NCBI GenBank assembly: GCA_045220475.1
Contig: JBGUVW010000053.1
Coordinates: 1-64,000 of the forward strand
Length of the DNA stretch: 64,000 nucleotides
From: Colenecus sp045220475
Lineage (GTDB): Bacteria; Bacteroidota; Bacteroidia; Bacteroidales; Bacteroidaceae
Direction: 5' to 3'
Below are positions 43,980-52,577 of this stretch, piece after piece. Position numbers and translations under genes: made by a program. Under the pieces are notes generated by a model. It saw only the letters and a list, made by a program, of their open reading frames with translations, searched no databases and was not told where the DNA came from. Within the stretch, counting starts at the first letter, position 1, and the number at the start of each line of letters is the position of its first letter.

Positions 43980-45557
43980 CTAATCATCATCAAATTGTGA
44001 TATAACGCGTTCTGCAACAGACAACATTTGTTTTAATTGATCTGAGTGTACTTTTACCGGCTTCTCAATCATTTCATATGCCATACGTACCGCATTAACC
44101 GTATCTCCAGATAGACCATATATCAGCATTTTTCTGTATAATGGCTCAAAACGGCAAGGAATCATATCATATGCCATATTGCATGCAATAAGGGCGCTGT
44201 CCATATTGCCCATCTTTGCATAATTATCGGAGAACATGATTTGTACATTATAATCATTCCAAGATTTTGAACATTCTTTAAGAAAAACAAGGCTCTCTCT
44301 ATATCGCTGAATACCATTCAATTCTGCAGCAAAATTGTACATAAAGAAAGGATTGTTTCTCATTATGTGTTTCATATCCTCATAATATGGCATCATTCTG
44401 TTAGCACGGCCCATATCTGAGCGTTTTGATATTTCTGTCCATTTCATCTCATAGTACATTGTCCTGAGAGATATAGTAAGTACTCCTAAAATAAATGATG
44501 CGGCTAGAGCTCTAACATATCCGGGAATTATCACCGGTTTCTCTGTTTTATAGAATGCCGGAACTATAGCAATAAAACACAATAGCCATAAAGCACAATA
44601 CATAAACGGATATGAGAACTGGCACATTACAAATACTGATGCAACAAAAGACAATCCTAGTACTTTTGTCTGCCTTTCACTATTGAACAATTTCCATACA
44701 ATCCACACCAACAGAGCTATTGCGATTGTTAAACCTAATAGGCCATAATTAACTGCAAGTTTCAAATACTCATTGAATGGTTGTATTACATTATCTGCAA
44801 GCATCACGTATGGAGAATCAGGATTAGCACGGAAGAAAGCGGCTTGTGCACTCATGTAATTACTTTCAAATCCATATCTTCCATATCCAAACAACGGACG
44901 TTCTTTTATCAAATCTAGACAACGGGCCCAAATAAAAACTCTGCCGTCGGCTGAATCTTGTTTAATATAGTATATCACAAAAAGCGATGACACCGCGATT
45001 ACAAGTATTGGAATCCATACCCAACGATGCGCACTAAAAAATGAAGATACGGTATCTGAAAAAGCCAAAACGACCACAATAGCGGCACAAATACCAAGGA
45101 ATCCCATTCTGGAACCGGCTAGAATAACAGAAATAAGACACATTATTGATACTAAAAACATGAGAAGCCGTAAAAACAGTCCATTCTCTCTGTTAAAGCA
45201 CATAATAAATACGAACGGGAACATGGCGGCCTGAACAGTTGCAAAACCTGCCGGGTTTTCAAAAGTACCTGTTAAATGAAATAGTCTATGATATGTTGGA
45301 ATAATACCAAAAAACTGCAAAATGCCATGAACTGTAACTAGCAGGCAAACAACAGCTATACCGCAGTATAAACCACGTGATTTAATTGAATCTAACAGTT
45401 TCTGCACCCCTTTGCGTGACACAAAGCATACAAATAGAAGTATGAGCGATGAGATAAGCAGAAAAAATGACTTCGGTTGATTTATATTTTCCTTTAATAA
45501 TCCGGAAGTAATAAATACGCTACCGAATAACATAAAAACAAGCAAGACTCTTATCAT
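43980..45557 (-). CDS. O-antigen ligase/polymerase-like membrane protein with TPR tail
   Basis: A 525-residue protein with about ten to twelve membrane spans (residues 1-370) and a large loop containing FIWARCLDLIKERPLFGYG, the pattern of Wzy_C/WaaL/PglL-type glycosyl-lipid ligases. GTFENPAGFATVQA and LAGSRMGFLG are typical for the Bacteroidetes branch. The soluble C-terminus (380-525) looks like TPR helices (YRESLVFLKECSKSW, AKMGNMDSALIACNMAY). It could ligate O-antigen or another glycan, or glycosylate proteins; no other glycan gene is nearby. The region is AT-rich compared with its neighbours. Confidence 0.75.
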   Translation of the reverse strand: MIRVLLVFMLFGSVFITSGLLKENINQPKSFFLLISSLILLFVCFVSRKGVQKLLDSIKSRGLYCGIAVVCLLVTVHGILQFFGIIPTYHRLFHLTGTFENPAGFATVQAAMFPFVFIMCFNRENGLFLRLLMFLVSIMCLISVILAGSRMGFLGICAAIVVVLAFSDTVSSFFSAHRWVWIPILVIAVSSLFVIYYIKQDSADGRVFIWARCLDLIKERPLFGYGRYGFESNYMSAQAAFFRANPDSPYVMLADNVIQPFNEYLKLAVNYGLLGLTIAIALLVWIVWKLFNSERQTKVLGLSFVASVFVMCQFSYPFMYCALWLLCFIAIVPAFYKTEKPVIIPGYVRALAASFILGVLTISLRTMYYEMKWTEISKRSDMGRANRMMPYYEDMKHIMRNNPFFMYNFAAELNGIQRYRESLVFLKECSKSWNDYNVQIMFSDNYAKMGNMDSALIACNMAYDMIPCRFEPLYRKMLIYGLSGDTVNAVRMAYEMIEKPVKVHSDQLKQMLSVAERVISQFDDD

Positions 45558-45602
45558 AAACCGATTATCGTTACGTGTTATACATTTTTAGGTTTAAGTG
45601 TA

Positions 45603-46463
45603 TCAATAAAAGAAGCATTCGTAATTATACATTGCGTTTTGTATGCCTTTATTCATTCCATATACATAATGGAGTCTATTTCCTTCAGCATATTCAGGAC
45701 CGAAGTAACATAACTCACCCCAGATTTGATTCACGTCAGCAGTTGGGGCAATAATGAAATCAGTTTCAGCCAGAGGTGAACCTTGGTTAACGATACTCGG
45801 CCATGGTATTTCAGAATAACCAATCATTGAAACAGCTGTGCCATCATTGAAAAGAAGGCCACCTTCAAATTTATCATTATTATAGCTTTCTCCGTATGCC
45901 CATATTGCATCATTAATTGCTGACCAAGCGGTTGTATAACAGCTGAACCACCAACCATCTTCTGCGAATGAAGCTCCATAATGTCCATTAGATTGAGCCC
46001 ATGAACATACATCACCCCAAGAGAACCAAGTCTTAGTTTCACTAGGCATTTTTGCTGCTATATCCTTCAAGGCTTCATTATTGGCCAGAGCTATCTCCTG
46101 TATTTCTTTGAAATCTATATTATCCGCCTTTTGCAAATCCGGATATATTTTTTTTAAGTTTTCAAGTAAATCAAGAGCTGAAACACAGCTTCCATTCTTA
46201 ACATAAAGAGGCTTACCATCAATCTCACCCTGTATTTCCATCTCTGTAGTATCAACAGGTTGCAACATTGTCTCTACCATATTAGCGCATGCAAGTGCAT
46301 AATCAGCATATGCCTGTGACATAGCGATCTCATACTTAGCGGAGTAATCCAGGACCTCAGAATCCTCCAGTCCAAAGAACTCGTCTTTTGAACAGCTTGA
46401 AGCTGCAAGTGCTCCAAGGATGCAAACAGCCATTCCGGCTAACGTTTTAAAATTTTTTCTCAT
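45603..46463 (-). CDS. Unknown lipoprotein
   Basis: A 286-residue lipoprotein with lipobox GALAASSC (Cys 24). The N-terminal part to about residue 140 is helical; the C-terminal half is rich in Trp, Tyr and Gly (WFSWGDVCSWAQSNGHYG, SFAEDGWWFSCYTTAW). There are Cys and His residues, but no arrangement I can name as a peptidase. The 3' neighbour is the O-antigen-ligase-like gene, 45 nt away, in the same AT-rich stretch. Confidence 0.55.
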   Translation of the reverse strand: MRKNFKTLAGMAVCILGALAASSCSKDEFFGLEDSEVLDYSAKYEIAMSQAYADYALACANMVETMLQPVDTTEMEIQGEIDGKPLYVKNGSCVSALDLLENLKKIYPDLQKADNIDFKEIQEIALANNEALKDIAAKMPSETKTWFSWGDVCSWAQSNGHYGASFAEDGWWFSCYTTAWSAINDAIWAYGESYNNDKFEGGLLFNDGTAVSMIGYSEIPWPSIVNQGSPLAETDFIIAPTADVNQIWGELCYFGPEYAEGNRLHYVYGMNKGIQNAMYNYECFFY

Positions 46464-46525
46464 AATTGGTTTGTTTAAGTAACTAGTTACAGTCTATGAT
46501 AAGAGCTGCTTGTTCTTTTTAAAAA

Positions 46526-48496
46526 TTACCACCATTCAATATCCTCAGGCCCGTGATAGATGAAAGGTCTCTCCTCTGTTCCGCCCGAATGGTTCTTGAG
46601 CCACAGCAGGCAGTTCACGGGTACGTTATCATATTGCAATACGTTATCAACCGCTGTCCTGCGACCCAGAGACTTCCAGATACCTCTGGAACTGAGATAA
46701 CGCAGTTCATACTTCTGTCCGGGATGGATGTCATTGTCATCACTACGCGGGATAATGCGGACCGACGCCACAGCCTTGGGGCTCTTGAAATCCATTCCCA
46801 CCCAGTTGCCGTTGGGATTCAGACCAACCTCAAAGTTTGTAAGCCAGTCATTGTCAAAAGGCAGGAGAACGGTATCGGCCGTAGCCTCGATGTTTGCAAT
46901 CGGAGTACCTGTCAGCATCTGGCCGTCCTTGTCAAAGAATCCAAGTTCGGCAATGCTGCCGTAGGTGCTGTCGGCACTCATGTAACGCCAGTAGCGGTAC
47001 TTGCCCACAGCATCAAGCTGTATCTTGTCAGGGATATCGGTTGACTGGATGGTATAAAGCGTACGGGCATCCTTGAAATCGGCCCTGTTGGAGCACTGTA
47101 TACGGCCTCCAAGCAGACGGCAGCGCATTTCCATATCCTCAAGTGTCTGGTAATACTTGCGCTTGAGCGTAACGCTGCGGTGGCTGCTGTTGTCACATGT
47201 TATGTATTCAACGTCACCGTTTGGATGCAGGATAAAGGGATTGCTTATGGGAGTGAATGCCACTCCGTCATAATCAAGGGCTATGTAGAGCATGTTGCGG
47301 CCCATTTTCTCAAAATGCGCCTTGCCGCGTCTTACAGTACCAAAATCAAGGACTCTCCAGGAGCCGTCACTTACGGCCGAGAACATACCTATGTAAACAT
47401 ACTTGTCCTTTGGCCTGGCATGATCAAAAAGCTTGACATCAATATCCGATGTAAGGTTGTAGTGGTCTGTTATGTCATGTTCGCAAAGCTCAAACTTATA
47501 CGGATGCTTTGCGGTCTTGAGATAATTCATGACACGACGGTTGATGGTGTATGATACCCTGAGTACCTTGGGGAACCTGTCACTGGGAAAGAACTGCTTT
47601 CCGGCAGGCTCAATAAGGGAGTTTATGGTTTTCTCCTCCCTACCCTGGTCAGACAGGAACACATACCAGCTGTGGCCGTTATTGTTACGGCCCCACAGCG
47701 GTACGCGATCAACACAGCAAGGAAGAGAGAGACTGCGGAACGTACCAACACCCATATCCACAAAATTACGGCAGTCACCGTATGTCATCTTGATCCATGT
47801 ATCGGCACTCAGGAACGGGAGTCCGTTTCTCTCTTTCCAGAATATGACAAACTTCATATCCAGTTCCTTTATATGGATCTCATTACGGACTGTCTCAATT
47901 GCTCCGTATATGGTGTTGCGTGCCACGTCAGTAGGCGGCAGTATACTTAAACTGTCTGTATAATGTTGGGGCAGGATGTCACGCCAGGCATCAAAACTCT
48001 GTTTCTCTGTCACCTTGTACGGCAGCAGCCAGTCGCGGAACTCTTCATAAGTAAGGTGTTTTGACCAGGGCTGTGCTTTCCATTGCTCAAACGCCTTGTC
48101 AATGCTGTAGATAAGGTACTCTGATGTCATTACCTCTACGTCCGATACCAGATCCTGGGCTGCACGGGCATAGTATTTGTCACCTATATCACGCAGGGTA
48201 TCACGCTGCCACTCTACCGTACCGGTGCAGAGGATATCCAGAGCCTTGTCATAGAAATCATTCATGGCGTCCATGTTACGGTATGAGTAATGGGCGGGCA
48301 TATTGGCAATGAGATACTCCGCAGCCGCAAGTTTCTGGGGGTCATTATCCACTGTACGGTAATGTTCCAGAACGGTTTCAAGTTCTACACGGTTGTCTCC
48401 TGCCGCTTTCAATGCCTCACGCAGCATACGGCTATCCTCTGAGCATGATGCAAACAGCAGTGTTATGACTATTGAGAATGATATGAGTCTTTTCAT
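46526..48496 (-). CDS. Transglutaminase-like lipoprotein with discoidin-like C-terminus
   Basis: Start at MKRLISFSIV (48496), which overlaps the upstream stop as ATGA; 656 residues. Lipobox ITLLFASC. Transglutaminase-like core with the nucleophile Cys 242 in MTYGDCRNFVDM and His 275 in GHSWYVF. The last ~140 residues (IQLDAVGKYRYWRYMSAD and following) look like an F5/8 (discoidin) type domain that may bind sugars. In Bacteroidales such proteins often act as envelope peptidases or amidases; substrate here is unknown. Translationally coupled to an inactive-looking paralogue. Confidence 0.8.
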   Translation of the reverse strand: MKRLISFSIVITLLFASCSEDSRMLREALKAAGDNRVELETVLEHYRTVDNDPQKLAAAEYLIANMPAHYSYRNMDAMNDFYDKALDILCTGTVEWQRDTLRDIGDKYYARAAQDLVSDVEVMTSEYLIYSIDKAFEQWKAQPWSKHLTYEEFRDWLLPYKVTEKQSFDAWRDILPQHYTDSLSILPPTDVARNTIYGAIETVRNEIHIKELDMKFVIFWKERNGLPFLSADTWIKMTYGDCRNFVDMGVGTFRSLSLPCCVDRVPLWGRNNNGHSWYVFLSDQGREEKTINSLIEPAGKQFFPSDRFPKVLRVSYTINRRVMNYLKTAKHPYKFELCEHDITDHYNLTSDIDVKLFDHARPKDKYVYIGMFSAVSDGSWRVLDFGTVRRGKAHFEKMGRNMLYIALDYDGVAFTPISNPFILHPNGDVEYITCDNSSHRSVTLKRKYYQTLEDMEMRCRLLGGRIQCSNRADFKDARTLYTIQSTDIPDKIQLDAVGKYRYWRYMSADSTYGSIAELGFFDKDGQMLTGTPIANIEATADTVLLPFDNDWLTNFEVGLNPNGNWVGMDFKSPKAVASVRIIPRSDDNDIHPGQKYELRYLSSRGIWKSLGRRTAVDNVLQYDNVPVNCLLWLKNHSGGTEERPFIYHGPEDIEWW

Positions 48497-49848
48497 AATG
48501 CGCAGTTTTTCCATTTGTCAAGAGAGGCAGAACTGATAGTGTCTGCACTTACGTATTCCACACTTCCATCCTTATGGAGAATGAACGGATCTGTTATCTC
48601 TATGAGACCGGTTCCGTCATATCCCATTACGGTGTACAGGACCTCACGGCCCATATCATTGAAGCAGGCCTTACCGCCATTTATCTTACCAAAATCCACA
48701 ATCTGCCAGGGATTTCTCTCATCCCTTACGGCCGATGCTATATACACGTACTTGTCCTTAAGCTGCCTTTTTACGGCGTTGTCAACCGGCAGGCTCAGGT
48801 TGCTGGTAAGGAAATACTGCCTTGTCACATCCCGGCGGTTAACAGCAAAGGGGTATTTGTATTTGGCTTTATGCAGATACTCCTCACGCTCACGGTTTAT
48901 TGAATATGTATTGCGGAACACCTTGGGGCCGCGCTCATATGGAAAGAATCCCTCACCTATCTTGGTCTTGAAATCCCACTCGGTTGTAAGCTGGTCACCA
49001 CGGTCAGAAAGTATGACCAGCCACTGGGTTGAAGCGTTGCCTCTGGGACCCACCGGAGTCTCATCCAGAGTTGCAGGCACTCCCAGACTGCGCATGAGCA
49101 AAGCCAGCATCAGGGAGTAATCTGATGCAGTACCATAAGTCATACTGGCCTGCAGATGGTCTGAAAGAAGCGGCAGTACGGCCTTAGAGTCCAGTATATG
49201 ACGGCGGATATGTTTGCCTGTATACTCACGCACGCCATCGGCCACCTCAACCACATTGTAGTACTCAGCATCGTTCTTGTATAAGGTACGCTCTTCAAGG
49301 CAAGGCGCACAAAAACGGGCATACAGCGTATCACGCCAATGGTCCTGCTCCTGCAACTCGGCAAACTTATACGGCAGGATCCACTCCAGATACTCTTCAA
49401 ACGTAAGATGTCCGGTCCAGGGACAGGTGGTCCACTGGGCATATGATTTGTCAATGTTGTCTATAAGGAATTCAGCCTTTATTACCTGTACATCAGGAAT
49501 GGTGCGGTCAGACAGGTTACTGTATTTCTGCACGGCTATTGTCTGAAGGCTGTCACGCTGTTGCTCCGGTGTAAGACTCTTGTCCGCCAGTATACGGCCC
49601 GCATAGTCATAGTACTCATGTATCCGCTCATCGGCATATGAGTAATGGGCCGGCATGTTCTCAATCAGGAACTCGGCAGCGCGTAGTTTCTGCGGATTGA
49701 CATCGGTATCCCGATAATGATTTAACACAGCCTCCAACTCCGTACGGTTGGCTCCGGCTTGATTAAGCGCACTCTCCATGACTGAACGGGTGGTACACCC
49801 GGCCAGAAGAGCGGTAGTAACAGTTAGTAGTAATCCTCCTCTTCTCAT
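48493..49848 (-). CDS. Transglutaminase-like lipoprotein lacking catalytic residues
   Basis: Start at MRRGGLLLTV (49848), 451 residues, lipobox ALLAGC. It aligns with the gene at 46526 over its length (HYRDTDVNPQKLRAAEFLI, MPAHYSY, the CPWTGHLTFEEYLEWILPYKF region) but the active-site Cys is Ala 241 in MTYGTASDYSLM and the His is Thr 274 in NASTQWLVILSD. It also lacks the C-terminal discoidin-like domain. The reading frame is intact, so it is a pseudoenzyme and not a pseudogene. It is made just before the active-looking paralogue, with a 4-nt overlap, and may bind the same substrate or regulate its partner. Confidence 0.75.
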   Translation of the reverse strand: MRRGGLLLTVTTALLAGCTTRSVMESALNQAGANRTELEAVLNHYRDTDVNPQKLRAAEFLIENMPAHYSYADERIHEYYDYAGRILADKSLTPEQQRDSLQTIAVQKYSNLSDRTIPDVQVIKAEFLIDNIDKSYAQWTTCPWTGHLTFEEYLEWILPYKFAELQEQDHWRDTLYARFCAPCLEERTLYKNDAEYYNVVEVADGVREYTGKHIRRHILDSKAVLPLLSDHLQASMTYGTASDYSLMLALLMRSLGVPATLDETPVGPRGNASTQWLVILSDRGDQLTTEWDFKTKIGEGFFPYERGPKVFRNTYSINREREEYLHKAKYKYPFAVNRRDVTRQYFLTSNLSLPVDNAVKRQLKDKYVYIASAVRDERNPWQIVDFGKINGGKACFNDMGREVLYTVMGYDGTGLIEITDPFILHKDGSVEYVSADTISSASLDKWKNCAL

Positions 49849-49991
49849 AAGTATATAATAGGTCAGCATCCAACAAACCACACAACAACAGCCGGCACCT
49901 CACTCTGTGGGCGCGACGTCATTGGACAATCAAAGATTCGGATTTATAAATAGTTACGAAACGGAAACGATTATTTCACAAAGAAAATTCG

Positions 49992-49999
49992 TAACTTTG
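49992..49999 (+). promoter_or_regulatory. -7 box of the RNA candidate
   Basis: TAACTTTG is a full match to TAnnTTTG in the usual GTAACTTTGC context. No TTTG is found at the ideal upstream distance. Expected transcript start is about 50003-50006. Confidence 0.55.
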
Positions 50000-50150
50000 C
50001 GGCTCCAAATCTTAGAACAGTCTACATCTATTCTTAGAATTTGGATGAAAGGACGAATCACGTTAGCTTCCTACGGCAATAGACGCGCGTCGTCCTTTCT
50101 TAATTATCCAAATTCTGTATCAACCTAAGGGTACAACAAGTTTGAGCCGA
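50000..50150 (+). ncRNA. Candidate structured RNA, 6S-like shape
   Basis: Three helices can be drawn. A closing helix pairs 50000-50005 with 50144-50149, with AAA/TTT added past a bulged C. A long hairpin pairs 50036-50046 with 50106-50116 (11 perfect pairs) and, after a 6-nt bulge, 50047-50056 with 50090-50099 (10 perfect pairs). Between them is an internal loop of about 25 nt on each side. A closing stem, a big symmetrical bubble and a long terminal stem are the layout of 6S RNA. There is no protein gene downstream on this strand. The 5' end may start a few bases inside the closing helix, which would weaken it. It is not recognised by sequence. Confidence 0.45.
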
Positions 50151-50324
50151 TATTTCTAATACCGGAATCAGCAGAACTTATCAAAAGGGGTTGTGTACAA
50201 ATAAGGAGACGCAACGCACAAACCAAGGACCACTGATTCACAAACAAGTTGTAACGTTTGATTCACTAATCAAACATCGCAAACGTAGTGCATAAAAATG
50301 TAAAAAACAACTTTTTTTGCAAAA

Positions 50325-50367
50325 AATTAGGGCTAGAGGCATTCTTTGGCCTAAAATAGCCCTAATT
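50325..50367 (-). terminator. Terminator of the antiporter-xse-M48-propeller operon
   Basis: AATTAGGGCTA (50325-50335) and TAGCCCTAATT (50357-50367) form an 11-bp stem with an inner AGGC/GCCT hairpin. On the minus strand it is followed by a U run. It lies 17 nt past the propeller gene stop. Confidence 0.85.
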
Positions 50368-50383
50368 AAATCAAATCAGTCCC

Positions 50384-51529
50384 CTACTTGTTCTGAATGC
50401 TCTTGAGCCAGAAGCGACCAATTATGGGGTTGTCATCCTTCCGGGCGGAGTGGATTACGTTATAGGCATCCATAAGCTTGGGATCGGCAGGTTTGGAGCC
50501 GTCATCTCCAAAATTGGCATACATGGGGTCGATGACTGTGTACACGCAGGTTTTGTCACCTGCCGATACCTCACTGAGAGGTAACTTCTCCCAGAATTTC
50601 AGACTTTTGAGTGAAGAGGGGTTGAACACCCATGATTTACCGGTCACCTTGTCATGAATAAAGTAGTCATAGCCGTTTCCTGAAAGCAGCATGCCGGTAA
50701 TAAAACAGCCGCATTCATTAAGATAACGCAGATAGTATATAACGTCATGTGTATCATACTGGATCTGACGAGGCAACTGTCCGCTCTCTACCAGGTCACT
50801 TACGATATCATCAGGCAGGGCCTTGTCTGACGGCACTACCACCTTAAGATACGGGATGCAATAGATGCCGTCAATCTTCCAGGCCAGGTTCCTGATGTGT
50901 GATGAGTATAACAGACCGTTATTTGTCCATTTACCCTCTGCATGCTCCTTACTCTTGATGAATCCCTTCTCAATACGCTGATCATTGCCCTTTAGAAAAA
51001 GCCTGTAACGGCCTATGCTGTCTGTTTCATAATTCTCAAAAAGGATACGGTCAGCTAAGCAGTATGCGGTAACTCCGCCTATGGGAACTCCCAACTCACC
51101 GGCAAACTGGCCGTCCCTGGCATCCAGCACCAATATCCGCTGCTTGTAATTGTCAAACAGGTACAGGAATATATCTGACACAGAGATGGAGTTGGCGTTC
51201 AGATACTCGTAATGCGCACGTCCCTGATTTACCTTGAATACGGTGTTTCCATCCATATCAAAGCAATAGACGCCATTCTGGGTTAGGGCATAAATATGGT
51301 TCAAAGCTACAACCAGCTGTTTTATATCACCCATCATGGCACCGTCAGGGGTCTTGAGCGGGATATACTGGACAGAATCCACCATATCACTCCAGGACAG
51401 CTTGTCATATGACTCACCAAAGGTCACCACATACTTAAACTCCTCAGGAGCATCGGTCTTTTGTCTTTTGCAGCTGCAAACCAAGGCTAAAAGGCACATA
51501 AGGCCTACGTTGTAAACAAGTTTCTTCAT
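50384..51529 (-). CDS. 6-bladed beta-propeller lipoprotein
   Basis: Start at MKKLVYNVGL (51529), 381 residues, lipobox ALVCSC. Begins the mature part with VVTFGESYDKLSWSDMVDSVQYIPL, the usual start of this Bacteroidetes propeller family (DUF4934-like), followed by blade repeats such as HIYALTQNGVYCFDMDGN. Its ligand is unknown. Last gene of the operon, 25 nt after the M48 peptidase gene. The longer frame from 51574 would overlap that gene and lacks a proper signal peptide. Confidence 0.75.
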   Translation of the reverse strand: MKKLVYNVGLMCLLALVCSCKRQKTDAPEEFKYVVTFGESYDKLSWSDMVDSVQYIPLKTPDGAMMGDIKQLVVALNHIYALTQNGVYCFDMDGNTVFKVNQGRAHYEYLNANSISVSDIFLYLFDNYKQRILVLDARDGQFAGELGVPIGGVTAYCLADRILFENYETDSIGRYRLFLKGNDQRIEKGFIKSKEHAEGKWTNNGLLYSSHIRNLAWKIDGIYCIPYLKVVVPSDKALPDDIVSDLVESGQLPRQIQYDTHDVIYYLRYLNECGCFITGMLLSGNGYDYFIHDKVTGKSWVFNPSSLKSLKFWEKLPLSEVSAGDKTCVYTVIDPMYANFGDDGSKPADPKLMDAYNVIHSARKDDNPIIGRFWLKSIQNK

Positions 51530-51554
51530 ATTAGGACTATTGAACATTAATTGA

Positions 51555-52364
51555 TTATTGTATTTTCTGAGCAATCTTTCGGGCTTTATCCTGCAGTTTC
51601 TCCAGATTCTTTATGCGGTTGGCATCACTGGGATGGGTGCTCATGAATTCCGGTACGGAGCTACCCCCCTGGGCCGACATTTTCTGCCACAGCAGCGGAG
51701 CCTGGGTTATGTCATAACCGGCAATTGCCATTATGTACAGGCCTATCTCATCGGCCTCATACTCATGTTTGCGCGAGTAAGGCAGCAGATAACCGTACTG
51801 ACTGCCCACAGCAAACGCAGCCTCAAACAGTATACGGCCGTTCTCTGATGTCTTCTGCTCAACTACCTGGCCGGCAACGCTGCCCACAATGCTGGCAAGA
51901 GCCTGCTGGGTCATTCGCTCGTTACCGTGGCGGGCTATGGCATGCGCCATCTCATGTCCCATAACTACTGCCACCAGGTCAGGGCTGTCCAGGAGGGGCA
52001 TGATACCCTCATAGAAAACCACCTTGCCGCCCGGCATGCAGAATGCATTCACCTGGTTGTCCTGAACCAGTTTGAAATCCCAGTTTATGCCGTCAAGCAC
52101 GCTCATCTGCCCCTGGCTGGACAGGTATTTGGAGAGTGCATCGGCCAGACGTACGCCCACATTCTGTATCATCTCAGACTGTTGTCTGTTGGCCGATATC
52201 TGCGTGGTAGCCATGAGTTCATTGTATGACTCATCGGCCAGTGCAGTTATCTCACTGTCCGAGTACAGAAGCATACGGTTACGTCCGGTAAACGCCACCG
52301 TGCTGCATGACAACAGTGTGACCGCTGCCAAAACATATGCGAATAGCCTGCGGAATTTTTTCAT
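51555..52364 (-). CDS. M48-family metallopeptidase lipoprotein
   Basis: A 269-residue zinc peptidase of the LoiP/YcaL type in the periplasm. Lipobox VTLLSC (Cys 20). Zinc site HEMAHAIARHG at 137-147, with the third ligand in YEADEIGLYIM. Such proteases degrade misfolded envelope proteins. It follows xseB by only 3 nt. Confidence 0.92.
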   Translation of the reverse strand: MKKFRRLFAYVLAAVTLLSCSTVAFTGRNRMLLYSDSEITALADESYNELMATTQISANRQQSEMIQNVGVRLADALSKYLSSQGQMSVLDGINWDFKLVQDNQVNAFCMPGGKVVFYEGIMPLLDSPDLVAVVMGHEMAHAIARHGNERMTQQALASIVGSVAGQVVEQKTSENGRILFEAAFAVGSQYGYLLPYSRKHEYEADEIGLYIMAIAGYDITQAPLLWQKMSAQGGSSVPEFMSTHPSDANRIKNLEKLQDKARKIAQKIQ

Positions 52365-52367
52365 GAC

Positions 52368-52550
52368 TTAATCTTCGGAATCAAGAATCTTCTTTATCTC
52401 CTCATCGGTCTTGTAGAGCTTGTCCTTGCAGAACTTAATGAGCTCGCGGGCCTCCTTGAGGCTGTCACCTATCTGGTCTATGTCCATCTTGTTCTCTTCA
52501 ATCCTGGATACTATCTCCTCCAGGCGTTTCATTGCTTCCTCGTATTTCAC
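52368..52550 (-). CDS. xseB: Exodeoxyribonuclease VII small subunit
   Basis: A 60-residue helical protein with the family pattern YEEAMKRLEEIVSRIEEN and SLKEARELIKFCKDKL. It binds several-fold to XseA in the single-strand DNA exonuclease VII complex. Lies 27 nt after xseA. Confidence 0.93.
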   Translation of the reverse strand: MKYEEAMKRLEEIVSRIEENKMDIDQIGDSLKEARELIKFCKDKLYKTDEEIKKILDSED

Positions 52551-52577
52551 TGTATTTCTGATTTTATAGGTTAATAA

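Larger units (their letters stand above)
49849..50383. other. ~500-bp gap with RNA candidate and terminator
   Basis: No protein gene is supported. The gap holds a plus-strand -7 box (49992-49999), a structured RNA candidate (50000-50150) and the terminator of the operon at 50384-55449. The stretch 50170-50310 has no feature I can name. Confidence 0.5.

Noticed and set aside
46479..46490. Perfect 12-bp palindrome GTAACTAGTTAC upstream of the lipoprotein gene at 45603
   Set aside because: Single occurrence as far as I can see, AT-rich context, no promoter alignment to support an operator.
48493..49848. Calling the second transglutaminase-like gene a pseudogene
   Set aside because: The frame is full length with intact signal peptide and coupling; only catalytic residues are changed.
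49907..50128. A 73-codon plus-strand frame in the 500-bp gap
   Set aside because: It runs through the promoter box and the perfect hairpin arms, and its composition is not protein-like. The RNA explanation fits better.
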